From the NCBI GenBank assembly GCA_958296005.1, contig CATQHQ010000001.1, positions 698,134 through 762,133 of the forward strand: 64,000 nucleotides of DNA. The letters run 5' to 3'. Positions 9,701 through 17,996 of the stretch are shown in pieces (within the stretch, counting starts at the first letter, position 1; every line of letters starts with the position of its first letter). A program made the position numbers and the translations under genes. Source of the stretch: Longimicrobiales bacterium (GTDB taxonomy: Bacteria > Gemmatimonadota > Gemmatimonadetes > Longimicrobiales > Gaopeijiaceae). The notes below the pieces were generated by a model. That model saw nothing but the letters and a program-made list of their open reading frames with translations, was not told where the DNA came from and made no database searches.

Positions 9701-12525
9701 ACCAACGCGGCGGTCTCGATGCCGTTCTGCGACGCCATCTCCACCGCGCCTTGCAGAAACGTGCGGGCGGGGTTGATCAGCTGCACGGTCCACCGGCGGT
9801 CTCGGCCGGACCAAAGGGCGTTGGACGCTGCGGCCCCGGCGATCATGGGCCGCTCGGCGGCCTCCACCACCGGAATCACGGCTTCCGTGATCGGGCTGCT
9901 GTACGGTCCCAGGAGCAGGTCGATCGTTTCGTCGGCCACGTACTCCTCGTAGATATCGGCTGCCGCCTGCGGGCTGCTGCCGTCGTCTCGGAGGATGAGC
10001 TCCACGGGCCGGCCTGCGATGCCGCCCTGCTCGTTGAGCATATCGACGGCGAGCGCGTAGCCTTTCTGAACGTTCACCCCGTCCGGGCTCAGGATGCCGG
10101 TCGCCGGGTACGTCCCGGCGATTCGGTACGGTCTGGGGGAGATGCAAGCCTCCGCCTGCGCCCGGCCCTGCGGGTGGACGATCCGCAGCTCCAAGCCGCC
10201 CTGCCCGTCGTCCTGCCACTGGACCAGAAGGCTTTCCAGCCGTTGCTGGCTGCCCGCTGCGCCGTCGCCGAGGGGCGCGACCGCGTACGGGCCCAGAACG
10301 GTCTCGGTGTCGGCGGCGAAGAGGTAGTCGCGCAAGGCTGCGTCGTCGATCTCGCCGTCCTCCGCCATGGACTCGGCGAGAGCCATGGAGAGGAGCTCCA
10401 CGGTGCCGAACCCGGCCGCTGAGCGCGGGTCCGGCGCGCTCCCGTACGCCTCACGGAAGCGTTGGACGAATACGTCGCCGTCGGCGATCGGCCCCCGAGT
10501 GCGGATTCCCGCGACCCAGGAAGCGTTGCCCGCCACGCACTGGGCCGCCGACCCAGCCGACTCGGCGAACGCCGCTTCCGCCGGGCTCAGCGACACTGCC
10601 GACAGCATGGGCACGTATTCGACCGCCTCCATTGCCCTCGCGAACGCCACGCCGTCGTCGAAGTAGGCGCCGACGACGAAGAGGTCCGCACGCGCTTCCT
10701 TGGCCGCGGCGACCAGCCGTTCGTGGTTGGCCCGGCCGATGCGGAACGAGCGGTCCAGAACGACGCGCAGACCTCTCCGGGCAGCCTCGTCCCGCACGCC
10801 GTTGGCCAGCGACATGGGGAAGCGCGAGTTCTCCCAGACCAAGGCGACAGTCCGGGCACCGGCCTCTGCCGCCAGCTTCACCGCGCCCTGCAGATAACCC
10901 GTGGCGGGGCTGGACATCTGGACGGTCCACTGCCGGTCCTGTCCTTCCCACAGCTCGTCGGAGGAAGCCAGGGGCGCAATAAACGGCCTCTCCGCCGTCT
11001 CGACCAAGGGGATCACCGCTTCCGTCGCCGGGCTGCCGTAGGGGCCGACGACGACGTCGATCGTCGTGTCCGCCAGGAACTGCTCGTAGAGCACCGCCGC
11101 GGTGTGGGGGGCGCTGCCGTCGTCCGCCGTCACCAGCTCCACTCGCCTTCCGCCGATGCCGCCCTGCTCGTTGAGCATCTCGACCGCCAAGCGGTAGCCC
11201 CGGTGCATACTGGTGGCGCTGTGGCTTCGGGGCCCGGTCTCGGAGATCGTCGCCGCGACCCGGATCGGGCCGGGGTCCGGCGGGTTGAAGCACGCTTGGG
11301 CGTCGGCAAAGGCGGCGGGGAAGATCACCCGCTGGGCTAGTCCGCCCTCTCCGTCGTCCTGCCACTGGACCTGAAGGCCCTCAAGGGCACTCTGGCTGCC
11401 CGCGTCGGGCTCGCCGCGGGCGACGACGGCGTAGGGTCCTAGGATCGTCCGAGTGGATGTGGCGAAGAGGTAGTCTCGTACGGCGCCGTGGTCGATTTCG
11501 CCCGACGGGGCGGTCGTGGCCCGCGCGGCTTCGGTCAGGAGCTCGGCCGCCGCGAAGCTGCTCGCCGCCAAGTAGCTCGGGTCGCTGCCGTTGGCCTGCC
11601 GGAAGCGTTGGACGAACACGTCGTTGCTGGCCAGACCGCCCTGCGTCGCGATCGACGGCAACCAGAGGGCGTAGCCGGCCACGCAGCGCGCCAGCTCGCC
11701 CGTCTCCTCGGCGAACGCCGGGTCGGCCGCACTCGTGGACAGGCTTACGAGACGGGGCGCGTACCCAACTGCGTCCAGAGCCTTCGTGAGCTGAATAGCG
11801 TCGTTCCGATAGTTTCCGCCGATGAGGAGCTCGGCCTTCGATTCCATGACGGCTGTTGCCAGGGCCTCGTGGTCGGCGCCGCCCACGGGATAGGACTGGT
11901 CCAGCACCAAGCGCATTCCCGCTTCCTGAACTGCGTGCCGGACCCCGCTGGCCTCCGACTTGGGTGCGCGCGAGTCTTCCCAAACCAGCGCGACGGTCTT
12001 GATCCCTTCCTCGGCGGCCAGCCGCACCGGGACGTTCTGAAAGCTCCGGACCGACGGCAGCAACTGGACGCTCCACTGGCGCTGGCGTTCTTCCCACAGC
12101 TCCGGAGATGCGGCCAGGGCGGCCACGAAGGGTCGTCCCGCCGCCTCCACGACGGGGAGCACGGCCTCCGTGACGGCACTGCTGAAGGGGCTTAGGAGCA
12201 GGTCGATCGTGGTGTCGGCGGCAAGCTGCCGGTAAATGGCGGCGGCCATGTCCGGGTCGCTGGCGTCGTCGCGCAGGTCCAACTGCACTGTCCGCCCGCC
12301 GATGCCGCCCTGCTCGTTGAGCATCTCGACGGCGAGACGGTAGCCCGCCGCTACGCCGCGGCCTTCGGCGCTGTACGCGCCCGTCTCGGCGTACGTGCCC
12401 GCGATCCGCAACGGCGGAACCTCGAGCGTGACGTTGTCGGGGCCGATGCTCTCGCCGCAGGCCGCGACAAGGAGGGAGGCGAAAGCCGCGATCCGGGCGG
12501 CGGCTTGGTACGGGGAGTTGCGCAT
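6721..12525 (-). CDS. Lipoprotein of five tandem periplasmic-binding-protein domains
   Basis: A 1934-residue protein. ATG 12525 follows a perfect GGAGGT sequence and opens a lipoprotein signal peptide with lipobox LVAAC (Cys23). The rest is five consecutive copies of a type-I periplasmic binding domain (branched-chain amino-acid/urea receptor family, Peripla_BP_6), each about 370-380 residues, each starting RI[AG].[ST]...TG, with GY.L.V.MLNEQGGI.GR and ending LQVQWQDDG.GGL. Each domain carries two cysteines at equivalent places ([RQ]CVA and near the domain end AC[FI]), a possible disulfide. Domains 4 and 5 differ at about 16 residues by eye. No permease or ATPase gene is adjacent. Ligand unknown; sensing or surface binding of small molecules is an inference. 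Confidence 0.85.
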   Translation of the reverse strand: MRNSPYQAAARIAAFASLLVAACGESIGPDNVTLEVPPLRIAGTYAETGAYSAEGRGVAAGYRLAVEMLNEQGGIGGRTVQLDLRDDASDPDMAAAIYRQLAADTTIDLLLSPFSSAVTEAVLPVVEAAGRPFVAALAASPELWEERQRQWSVQLLPSVRSFQNVPVRLAAEEGIKTVALVWEDSRAPKSEASGVRHAVQEAGMRLVLDQSYPVGGADHEALATAVMESKAELLIGGNYRNDAIQLTKALDAVGYAPRLVSLSTSAADPAFAEETGELARCVAGYALWLPSIATQGGLASNDVFVQRFRQANGSDPSYLAASSFAAAELLTEAARATTAPSGEIDHGAVRDYLFATSTRTILGPYAVVARGEPDAGSQSALEGLQVQWQDDGEGGLAQRVIFPAAFADAQACFNPPDPGPIRVAATISETGPRSHSATSMHRGYRLAVEMLNEQGGIGGRRVELVTADDGSAPHTAAVLYEQFLADTTIDVVVGPYGSPATEAVIPLVETAERPFIAPLASSDELWEGQDRQWTVQMSSPATGYLQGAVKLAAEAGARTVALVWENSRFPMSLANGVRDEAARRGLRVVLDRSFRIGRANHERLVAAAKEARADLFVVGAYFDDGVAFARAMEAVEYVPMLSAVSLSPAEAAFAESAGSAAQCVAGNASWVAGIRTRGPIADGDVFVQRFREAYGSAPDPRSAAGFGTVELLSMALAESMAEDGEIDDAALRDYLFAADTETVLGPYAVAPLGDGAAGSQQRLESLLVQWQDDGQGGLELRIVHPQGRAQAEACISPRPYRIAGTYPATGILSPDGVNVQKGYALAVDMLNEQGGIAGRPVELILRDDGSSPQAAADIYEEYVADETIDLLLGPYSSPITEAVIPVVEAAERPMIAGAAASNALWSGRDRRWTVQLINPARTFLQGAVEMASQNGIETAALVWEDTRFPVSVAEGVRAAAAEAGIEVVLDRSYPAGRADHEALATAAKEAGADLFIGGGYRNDGIAFTKAVAAAGYTPRLISLVLGPDDPGFPAEVGDLAQCVASQAQWVPSLSNRGFITDTETFVARYGELHGVRPHAHAAVGFGVMELLAEAVSATAGDRGEIDNSALRDYFFATTTETVAGAYAVAPLGDSEAGLQQALTSLQVQWQDDGQGGLVQRVVHPAAAAEAMPCFNSPPIRIGASFPATGYLRNDGSKMRNGYELGVRMLNEQGGIAGRMVELVTRDDGSDPEAAADIYREFVADETIDLVLGPYASSVTEAVMAVTEAAARPLVAPMAASTELWAGRNRQWTVQMLSSADTYLHGSVELAAANGASTAALVWENTRFPQSVAVGVRAALAEHGMQLVLDRSYPPDAADHNALAMAAKEAGADLFIGGGYLSDAVGLTKAAAALEYVPKLMSWNIGPADTQFAELAGDAARCVAGNAPWIPTIRTRGAITDSETFVRRYEEAFGEVEGYHAAGGFGAVELLAQGLRATMTEDGEIDEAALRDFLFTTTTETVMGPFGVAPLGDETAGAQQALTGLQVQWQDDGQGGLVQKIIHPASAANAEACFNLPAIRIGASFPATGYLRNDGSKMRNGYELGVRMLNEQGGIAGRMVELVTRDDGSDPEAAADIYREFVADETIDLVLGPYASSVTEAVMAVTEAAERPLVAPMAASTELWAGRNRQWTVQMLNSAHTYLHGSVKLAAENGASTAALVWEDTRFPESVAVGVRAAAAEHGVQIVLDRSYPPDAADHNALAMAAKEAGADLFIGGGYLNDAVGLTKAAAALEYVPKLMSWNIGPADTQFAELAGDAARCVAGNAPWIPWIRTRGAITDSETFVRRYEEAFGEVEGYHAAGGFGAVELLTQGLRATMTEDGKIDEAALRDFLFTTTTETVMGPFGVAPLGDETAGAQQALTGLQVQWQDDGQGGLVQKIIHPASAANAEACFAR
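6731..7867 (-). repeat. Tandem coding repeat, binding domain 5
   Basis: The second unit of a near-perfect 1137-base (379-codon) direct repeat inside the penta-domain lipoprotein gene. It begins at the same AAGCAGGCCTCGG sequence seen at 7868. The encoded domain is about 96% identical by eye to the unit at 7868-9004, so this duplication is the most recent of the internal ones. Confidence 0.85.
7868..9004 (-). repeat. Tandem coding repeat, binding domain 4
   Basis: First unit of the 1137-base direct repeat; the matching phase point is AAGCAGG at 9005. Domains 1-3 further upstream in the gene (about 9005-12420) are the same fold but clearly more diverged. Confidence 0.85.
11410..12041 (-). repeat. 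Copy A of a 632-base duplicated segment (part of binding domain 1)
   Basis: This part of the penta-domain gene recurs at 15304-15935 with only two base differences seen (12000 and 12002), a constant offset of 3894 bases. It marks the left part of a larger tandem duplication that also includes the SGNH hydrolase and the glycosyltransferase C-terminus. Confidence 0.9.
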
Positions 12526-12687
12526 ACTACCTCCAGAAACGGTCAGCGGGCGCCCGACGGCAGGGGAACGCAAGGCGCAACCCACCTAGTGAACGACCAG
12601 AATCAGACTCATGAAGCTAGCCCAGGAACGGCGGTTCGCGGTAGGTCGCCAGACCGGGCCCGCACCTTCCGCTTGAGCACCGGCTGG

Positions 12688-13233
12688 CTATAGGTAGCGC
12701 TCGACCAGCACCTTGCGGTGATGGACGGAATGGCCCGCCATGATCCAGGCCAGCGCGCGCACCGTGAATTCGCAGCTGCTCGCAACGCCGGTCCGACCCC
12801 AAGCGCCGGTCTCGAACCCTTCGAAGAGCAAGGTCGTCGCCTGCCGTACCGCTCGGAACTCGGCGCCCAGGGCCTCCAGGGGCCGGCGGTCGGCGCCGGA
12901 GTTCGTCGCGTAGCTGTTCTCGTCGAACGGCGGATAGGGCCCGGCGTCGCTGCGGGCGAACGCCAAGGCACGGGAGGCGAACATGCGTTCTGCGTCGGTC
13001 ACGTGACCCACCACTTCGCGGATCGTCCACTTCCCCGGAGCGTAGCGGTGCCCTTCCTTTCCGGGCGCCACGCTGGCGAGCAGGCGCTTCCACTTTGCCG
13101 CGTCCTCTTCCAGCACGATATCGAGCGAATCGCCAGCGGCGGCCGCCGCGGCCACATAGGGACGATAGAACGAGGCGCATTCGCCCGGTTGGGGCTTGGC
13201 GGGCCACGCCATCCGATACGGCGTGTCGTGCAT
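12688..13233 (-). CDS. DinB-family metal-dependent protein
   Basis: A 181-residue four-helix-bundle protein of the DinB/YfiT superfamily. The expected metal-binding histidines are His77 in VVGHVTDAERMF and His168 and His172 in AGHSVHHRK. Related proteins act as bacillithiol or mycothiol S-transferases or thiol-linked detoxification enzymes, but many are of unknown role; the substrate here is not determined. It lies upstream of the penta-domain lipoprotein gene and would have been inside the duplicated unit, but its second copy has been lost. Confidence 0.8.
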   Translation of the reverse strand: MHDTPYRMAWPAKPQPGECASFYRPYVAAAAAAGDSLDIVLEEDAAKWKRLLASVAPGKEGHRYAPGKWTIREVVGHVTDAERMFASRALAFARSDAGPYPPFDENSYATNSGADRRPLEALGAEFRAVRQATTLLFEGFETGAWGRTGVASSCEFTVRALAWIMAGHSVHHRKVLVERYL

Positions 13234-13316
13234 CTGCGGCGAGTCCCATTTAGGAAAACGAGGGGATGTGGCGAACCGACATTGTAATCGCGCCGCACGG
13301 GCTGGCGCAACGCAAC

Positions 13317-15306
13317 AGCCCGAGTGCGGTCACTCGCAGAGTTCTTGATTCTGCTTCAGGTATTCCAGCAGCGCTTCCGCCGCCCAGCGGTGGCCGGCGA
13401 GGTTCCAGTGGCCGTCATGTGTCCACTCGGCGTCGCGCAGTTCGGCGCCCTGGCGGTTAATGAAGTCGGCCTGGTCGACGACGGGGATGCGTCGCTCTGC
13501 GGCGAGCTCGCTCAGCCAGGCCAGCGGCACATCGCCGTCATTGACCATGCGGTGCGCCGCCAGAATGACCAGCGCCGCCCCGTCGCGCTCCGCACGCTTC
13601 TTAAACTCGTCCAGTGCGAAGGCGGTGAAAGCAAGTGTTTCGGTATGCCACAGCTCGCCTTCCTCTTCCCAAACGGCTGAGAACTGCTCAGGCCCGGGCA
13701 AAGTGCTTGACTTCAACCACGCCCAGAACCAGGGCGACCGCTCGACCGTCAAGCCCGCCCAATGCCAATTCCACAATTTCGGGCGCGGCAACGTGAATCG
13801 TCGGTAATCCGGGTCAGGAGGACGCAACCGAAATCCGCCGTCCTCGGCTCGCTCCGCGGAGACGTAGCCGCGAATGCCCCGGGTCGCTCCATTCGCCATG
13901 AACCTCAATAACGGGAAGTTGTTCCTGAAATCGTTTGGAAGGAAGATGAGCACGATCAGCCGAGGGCGCAGATGCCGGGCGTATTCGTCGTAGTAGGCCA
14001 ACTGGTTGATCTGCCCGGTACTGCCCCTCCCGAACGCCGAGGTCGTGACGTCCAGAGCGGGCAACTCCCGTGCGGCCATCTCTTCGAGCCGTACGTGGAA
14101 CTTCTCCGAGATCGGCACCTCCTTCGCTGCAACGTAGGAATCGCCGATCACGGCGACGTGACAACTCTCCGCGGCTCGCTCGGGGCTCGGCGGTTCGCGG
14201 TCCAGGAATCCCAGGCTGTTGGTGCGGGAGACGGTCCAGAAATCGGCTCGGTTCGTCCAGCGGACCTCCGTGCGGGGAGGCAACATCAAGCCCACGTCGG
14301 CAACGAAGACGTTTGGGTAGTGAGATATCATGAACGGGCCCTTCGAACGGAGCCACGTTTCCCCGGCAAGCCCAATCAGGGCCAACCCGGCGATGAGCAG
14401 CACTGCATTCCAGCCGGCTACGCGCAGGACACGGCGGCTCCCCCCGGGGCGTTCGTGACGGTCGCGCCGGTCAGAGGCGCGACCGCCTTGCGGCGGCTCA
14501 GATATCGTCGGCACCCTCTCTCTTGGTCACGGTTCGCTCACACAAGTCACGATCTACACCCGACGGGCGGACGGCCAAGGTGCTGGCCTCCGGCCCGGTC
14601 GTCTTCACCAAATATAAGCCCGCAGAAAGGAGCGCTACGACGGTACCGAGGCCTTGAAGTCCCGTCCCTTCCACGTGATCCGCGAGCCGCGGAGTGCGCT
14701 TCTGGCGACGATGATCCAGAGGACCGCAGTGCCCAGCGGATAGATGACCCCGAGCAAGGCCGATCCACCTGCGACCTGCTTGGAGACGGCTGCCCACAGC
14801 ACGGCGCTGCACGCATAGACGATCGCTGCGCTGGTGAGCATCGGCACCCCAACGAACCCCGCCGCGGCGGCGACCAAGACGACCGCGGGCGCCAGCCAGA
14901 GCAGCGGATAGCTCGCGAGCATGCCTGCCAGCAGGAGCCGGCCCCTCACCGGTCCGTAGGTTTGCTTGGCCCCCATGCTCATGTTCTTGGACCATCCTTC
15001 GAGGATCGCTCCCAGAGACTGGTACATTCGCGTCTTCAAGCTGGTACCCCCGTCCCGTATCGCCACGGCGTAGCCCGCTCGCGTTGAGAGTTGGGCGAGC
15101 CTCAAGTCCTCGACGACCGAGTCCTTGACCGCCTCGTGGCCTCCGATGCCCTTGTACGCCTTGCGTTTGAAGAGCAGGTACTGACCGGTCGCGACGGCGC
15201 GGTGCCACTTGCGCCGGGGGACGGGCCGGTGCAACGGGGGAAAGGCTTGCACCATCAAGAAGAAGACGTGCGGCTGCACAAGACGCTCCCAGAAGCTCGC
15301 CACCTC
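13317..15306 (-). repeat. Copy A of the SGNH-glycosyltransferase duplicated block
   Basis: This block (SGNH hydrolase 1, spacer, and the C-terminal part of a GT2 glycosyltransferase) matches 15935-17996. The flanks are nearly identical, starting AGCCCGAGTGCGGTCACTCG on both sides, while the middle of the hydrolase is strongly diverged. The right edge of the block falls inside the glycosyltransferase at CACCTC. Confidence 0.85.
13330..14514 (-). CDS. SGNH/GDSL-type hydrolase, copy 1
   Basis: A 394-residue protein with a basic N-terminus and a membrane anchor (about residues 32-50, GWNAVLLIAGLALIGLAG), so the catalytic part should face the periplasm. SGNH signatures are HVAVIGDSYVA with the serine nucleophile and DGHWNLAGHRWAAEAL near the C-terminus holding the Asp-x-x-His pair. 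This arrangement is found in esterases and polysaccharide O-acetyl transfer proteins such as AlgX/DltD relatives. Start is GTG 14514. It has a paralogue at 15948-17213: ends nearly identical, middle (about residues 225-285) different and shorter here. Partner role with the glycosyltransferase in surface glycan modification is an inference. Confidence 0.75.
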   Translation of the reverse strand: MPTISEPPQGGRASDRRDRHERPGGSRRVLRVAGWNAVLLIAGLALIGLAGETWLRSKGPFMISHYPNVFVADVGLMLPPRTEVRWTNRADFWTVSRTNSLGFLDREPPSPERAAESCHVAVIGDSYVAAKEVPISEKFHVRLEEMAARELPALDVTTSAFGRGSTGQINQLAYYDEYARHLRPRLIVLIFLPNDFRNNFPLLRFMANGATRGIRGYVSAERAEDGGFRLRPPDPDYRRFTLPRPKLWNWHWAGLTVERSPWFWAWLKSSTLPGPEQFSAVWEEEGELWHTETLAFTAFALDEFKKRAERDGAALVILAAHRMVNDGDVPLAWLSELAAERRIPVVDQADFINRQGAELRDAEWTHDGHWNLAGHRWAAEALLEYLKQNQELCE

Positions 15307-15951
15307 GCCGCGGGCGACGACGGCGTAGGGTCCTAGGATCGTCCGAGTGGATGTGGCGAAGAGGTAGTCTCGTACGGCGCCGTGGTCGATTTCGCCCGAC
15401 GGGGCGGTCGTGGCCCGCGCGGCTTCGGTCAGGAGCTCGGCCGCCGCGAAGCTGCTCGCCGCCAAGTAGCTCGGGTCGCTGCCGTTGGCCTGCCGGAAGC
15501 GTTGGACGAACACGTCGTTGCTGGCCAGACCGCCCTGCGTCGCGATCGACGGCAACCAGAGGGCGTAGCCGGCCACGCAGCGCGCCAGCTCGCCCGTCTC
15601 CTCGGCGAACGCCGGGTCGGCCGCACTCGTGGACAGGCTTACGAGACGGGGCGCGTACCCAACTGCGTCCAGAGCCTTCGTGAGCTGAATAGCGTCGTTC
15701 CGATAGTTTCCGCCGATGAGGAGCTCGGCCTTCGATTCCATGACGGCTGTTGCCAGGGCCTCGTGGTCGGCGCCGCCCACGGGATAGGACTGGTCCAGCA
15801 CCAAGCGCATTCCCGCTTCCTGAACTGCGTGCCGGACCCCGCTGGCCTCCGACTTGGGTGCGCGCGAGTCTTCCCAAACCAGCGCGACGGTCTCGCTCCC
15901 TTCCTCGGCGGCCAGCCGCACCGGGACGTTCTGAAGCCCGAGTGCGGTCAC
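14635..15951 (-). pseudogene. Chimeric ORF: binding-domain fragment fused to glycosyltransferase C-terminus
   Basis: An uninterrupted 438-codon frame whose first 210 or so residues copy part of binding domain 1 (from QNVPVRLAAEEG to ILGPYAVVARGE) and whose remainder copies the glycosyltransferase from VASFWERLVQPH to the end. The in-frame join is at 15304-15306 with three bases of shared sequence (CTC). It lacks the signal peptide of the first parent and the nucleotide-sugar-binding and DxD half of the second, so neither activity is expected. Its GTG (15951) overlaps the TGA of SGNH copy 2. I regard it as a duplication by-product; expression is possible but unproven. Confidence 0.75.
15304..15935 (-). 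repeat. Copy B of the 632-base binding-domain segment
   Basis: Near-identical copy of 11410-12041. The two substitutions change Ile-Lys to Ser-Glu in the encoded fragment. On its left it is joined to the glycosyltransferase segment and on its right, at 15935, directly to the 3' flank of SGNH copy 2, so the equivalent of 12042-13316 (signal peptide region and DinB gene) is missing. Confidence 0.9.
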
Positions 15952-17996
15952 TCGCAGAGTTCTTGATTCTGCTTCAGGTATTCCAGCAGGGCTTCCGCCG
16001 CCCAGCGGTGGCCGGCGAGGTTCCAGTGGTTGTCATGTGCCCAACTAGCGTCGTGCAGCTCGGCGCCCCGGCGGTTGATGAAGTCGCCTTGGTCGACGAC
16101 GGGGATGCGTCGCTCTGAGGCCATCTCGCGCAGCTCGGCCAGCGGCACATCGCCGTCATCGACCATGCGGTGCGACGCCAGAATGACCAGCGCCGCCCCG
16201 TCGCGCTCCGCACGCTTCTTAAACTCGTCCAGTGCGAAGGCGGTGAAAGCGAGGGTCTCGGTGTACAACGGCCCATCGTTCTCTTCCGCAAACAGCCCCT
16301 TAGTGATTGACCCTTCGGCCAGCAATCGCGTGAGCGTCTTTGACACACCCTGCCTGCCGTTGAACAGCGGCGCATGGGCGGGGCGCCGACTCAGCAGTTC
16401 CAGCCGGGCAAAGTGCTCCGTATAGTGGGGGTATGCACCTGCGCCAGTGAGCCGGGAAAATTCTTGCGTCAACCACGACCAGAACCAGGAGGGGGAAATC
16501 CGTCCCGTGGCCCAACGCCACTCCGTAACCGGAGGGGTCAGTCGCGGCAGCCTGAATCGTAGGTAGTCCGGGTCAGGAGGACGCAACCGAAATCCGCCGT
16601 CCGCGGCCCGCTCCGCGGAGACATACGGCCGATGCTCCGGGTCGAACCCATCCGTCACGGATCGCCAGAGCGGGAAGTTGCCGACCAAATCGTTTGGAAC
16701 GAAGACGAGCACGACCAGCCGAGGGCGCAGATGCCGGGCGTATTCGTCGTAGTAGGCCAACTGGTTGATCTGCCCGGTACTGCCCCTCCCGAGCGCCGAG
16801 GTCGTGACGTCCAGAGCGGGCAACTCCCGTGCGGCCATCTCTTCGAGCCGTACGTGGAACTTCTCCGAGATCTGCACCTCATTCGCTTCAACGAAGGAAT
16901 CGCCGATCACGGCGATGTGACAACTCTCCGCGGCTCGCGCGGGGCTCGGCGGTTCGCGGTCCAGGAACCCCAAGCTGTTGGTGCGGGAGACGGTCCAGAA
17001 ATCGACTTGGTTCGTCCAGCGGATCTCCGTGCGGGGAGGCCGCAACAAGCCCACGTCGGGAACGAAGACTCCTGGCTGGTGATTTGTCATGAACGGGCCC
17101 TTCAAACGGAGCCGCGTTTCCCCGGCAAGCCCAATCAAGGCCAGTCCGGCGATGAGCAGCAACGCATTCCAGCCGGCCACGCGCAGGACGCGGAAGTTCA
17201 GCTTCCTTCTCATCGTCTGGTCACAGTACTCACGCAAGTCACGATGCCACCCGGTGGGCGGATGGTCAAGGCGCTGGCCTCCGGCCGGTCGCCTTCACCA
17301 AATGTAAGCCCGCAGAAAGGAGCGCTACGACGGTACCGAGGCCTTGAAGTCCCGTCCCTTCCACGTGATCCGCGAGCCGCGGAGTGCGCTTCTGGCGACG
17401 ATGATCCAGAGGACCGCAGCACCCAGCGGATAGATGACCCCGAACAAGGCCGATCCACCTGCGACCTGCTTGGAGACGGCTGCCCACAGCACCGCGCTGC
17501 ACGCGTAGACTATCGCTGCGCTGGTGAGCATCGGCACCCCAACGAACCCCGCCGCGGCGGCGACCAAGGCGACCGCGGGCGCCAGCCAGAGCAGCGGATG
17601 GCTCGCGAGCATGCCTGCCAGCAGGAGCTGGCCCCTCACCGGTCCGTAGGTTTGCTTGGCGCCTATGCTCATGTTCTTGGACCACCCTTCGAGGATCGCT
17701 CCCAGAGACTGGTACATCCGCGTCTTCAAGCTGGTGCCCCCGTCCCGTATCGCCACGGCGTAGCCCGCCCGCGTTGAGAGTTGGGCGAGCTTCAAGTCCT
17801 CGACGACCGCGTCCTTGACCGCCTCGTGGCCTCCGATGCCGTCGTACGCCTTGCGTTTGAAGAGCAGGTACTGGCCGGTCGCGACGGCGCGGCGCCACTT
17901 GCGCCGGGGGACGGGCCGGTGCAACGGGGGAAAGGCTTGCACCATCAAGAAGAAGACGTGCGGCTGCACAAGACGCTCCCAGAAGCTCGCCACCTC
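15935..17996 (-). repeat. Copy B of the SGNH-glycosyltransferase duplicated block
   Basis: Matches 13317-15306. The glycosyltransferase portions (17325-17996 against 14635-15306) keep an exact 2690-base offset with scattered substitutions, whereas the hydrolase interior has replaced sequence and is about 70 bases longer here. Confidence 0.85.
15948..17213 (-). CDS. SGNH/GDSL-type hydrolase, copy 2
   Basis: A 421-residue paralogue of the protein at 13330-14514, same plan: membrane anchor GWNALLLIAGLALIGLAG near residue 12, nucleophile motif HIAVIGDSFVE, and catalytic DNHWNLAGHRWAAEAL close to the C-terminus. The stretch corresponding to residues 235-330 is unlike copy 1 and longer. I prefer ATG 17213 to the upstream in-frame TTG at 17237 because it directly precedes the conserved anchor. 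It lies downstream of the intact glycosyltransferase gene, which suggests joint work on a surface carbohydrate or lipid; substrate unknown. Confidence 0.75.
   Translation of the reverse strand: MRRKLNFRVLRVAGWNALLLIAGLALIGLAGETRLRLKGPFMTNHQPGVFVPDVGLLRPPRTEIRWTNQVDFWTVSRTNSLGFLDREPPSPARAAESCHIAVIGDSFVEANEVQISEKFHVRLEEMAARELPALDVTTSALGRGSTGQINQLAYYDEYARHLRPRLVVLVFVPNDLVGNFPLWRSVTDGFDPEHRPYVSAERAADGGFRLRPPDPDYLRFRLPRLTPPVTEWRWATGRISPSWFWSWLTQEFSRLTGAGAYPHYTEHFARLELLSRRPAHAPLFNGRQGVSKTLTRLLAEGSITKGLFAEENDGPLYTETLAFTAFALDEFKKRAERDGAALVILASHRMVDDGDVPLAELREMASERRIPVVDQGDFINRRGAELHDASWAHDNHWNLAGHRWAAEALLEYLKQNQELCE

Noticed and set aside
6721-12525. Five-fold repeat as pure assembly artefact
   Set aside because: Domains 1-3 are clearly diverged from each other, so they are real; only the 4/5 pair is similar enough to need long-read confirmation.
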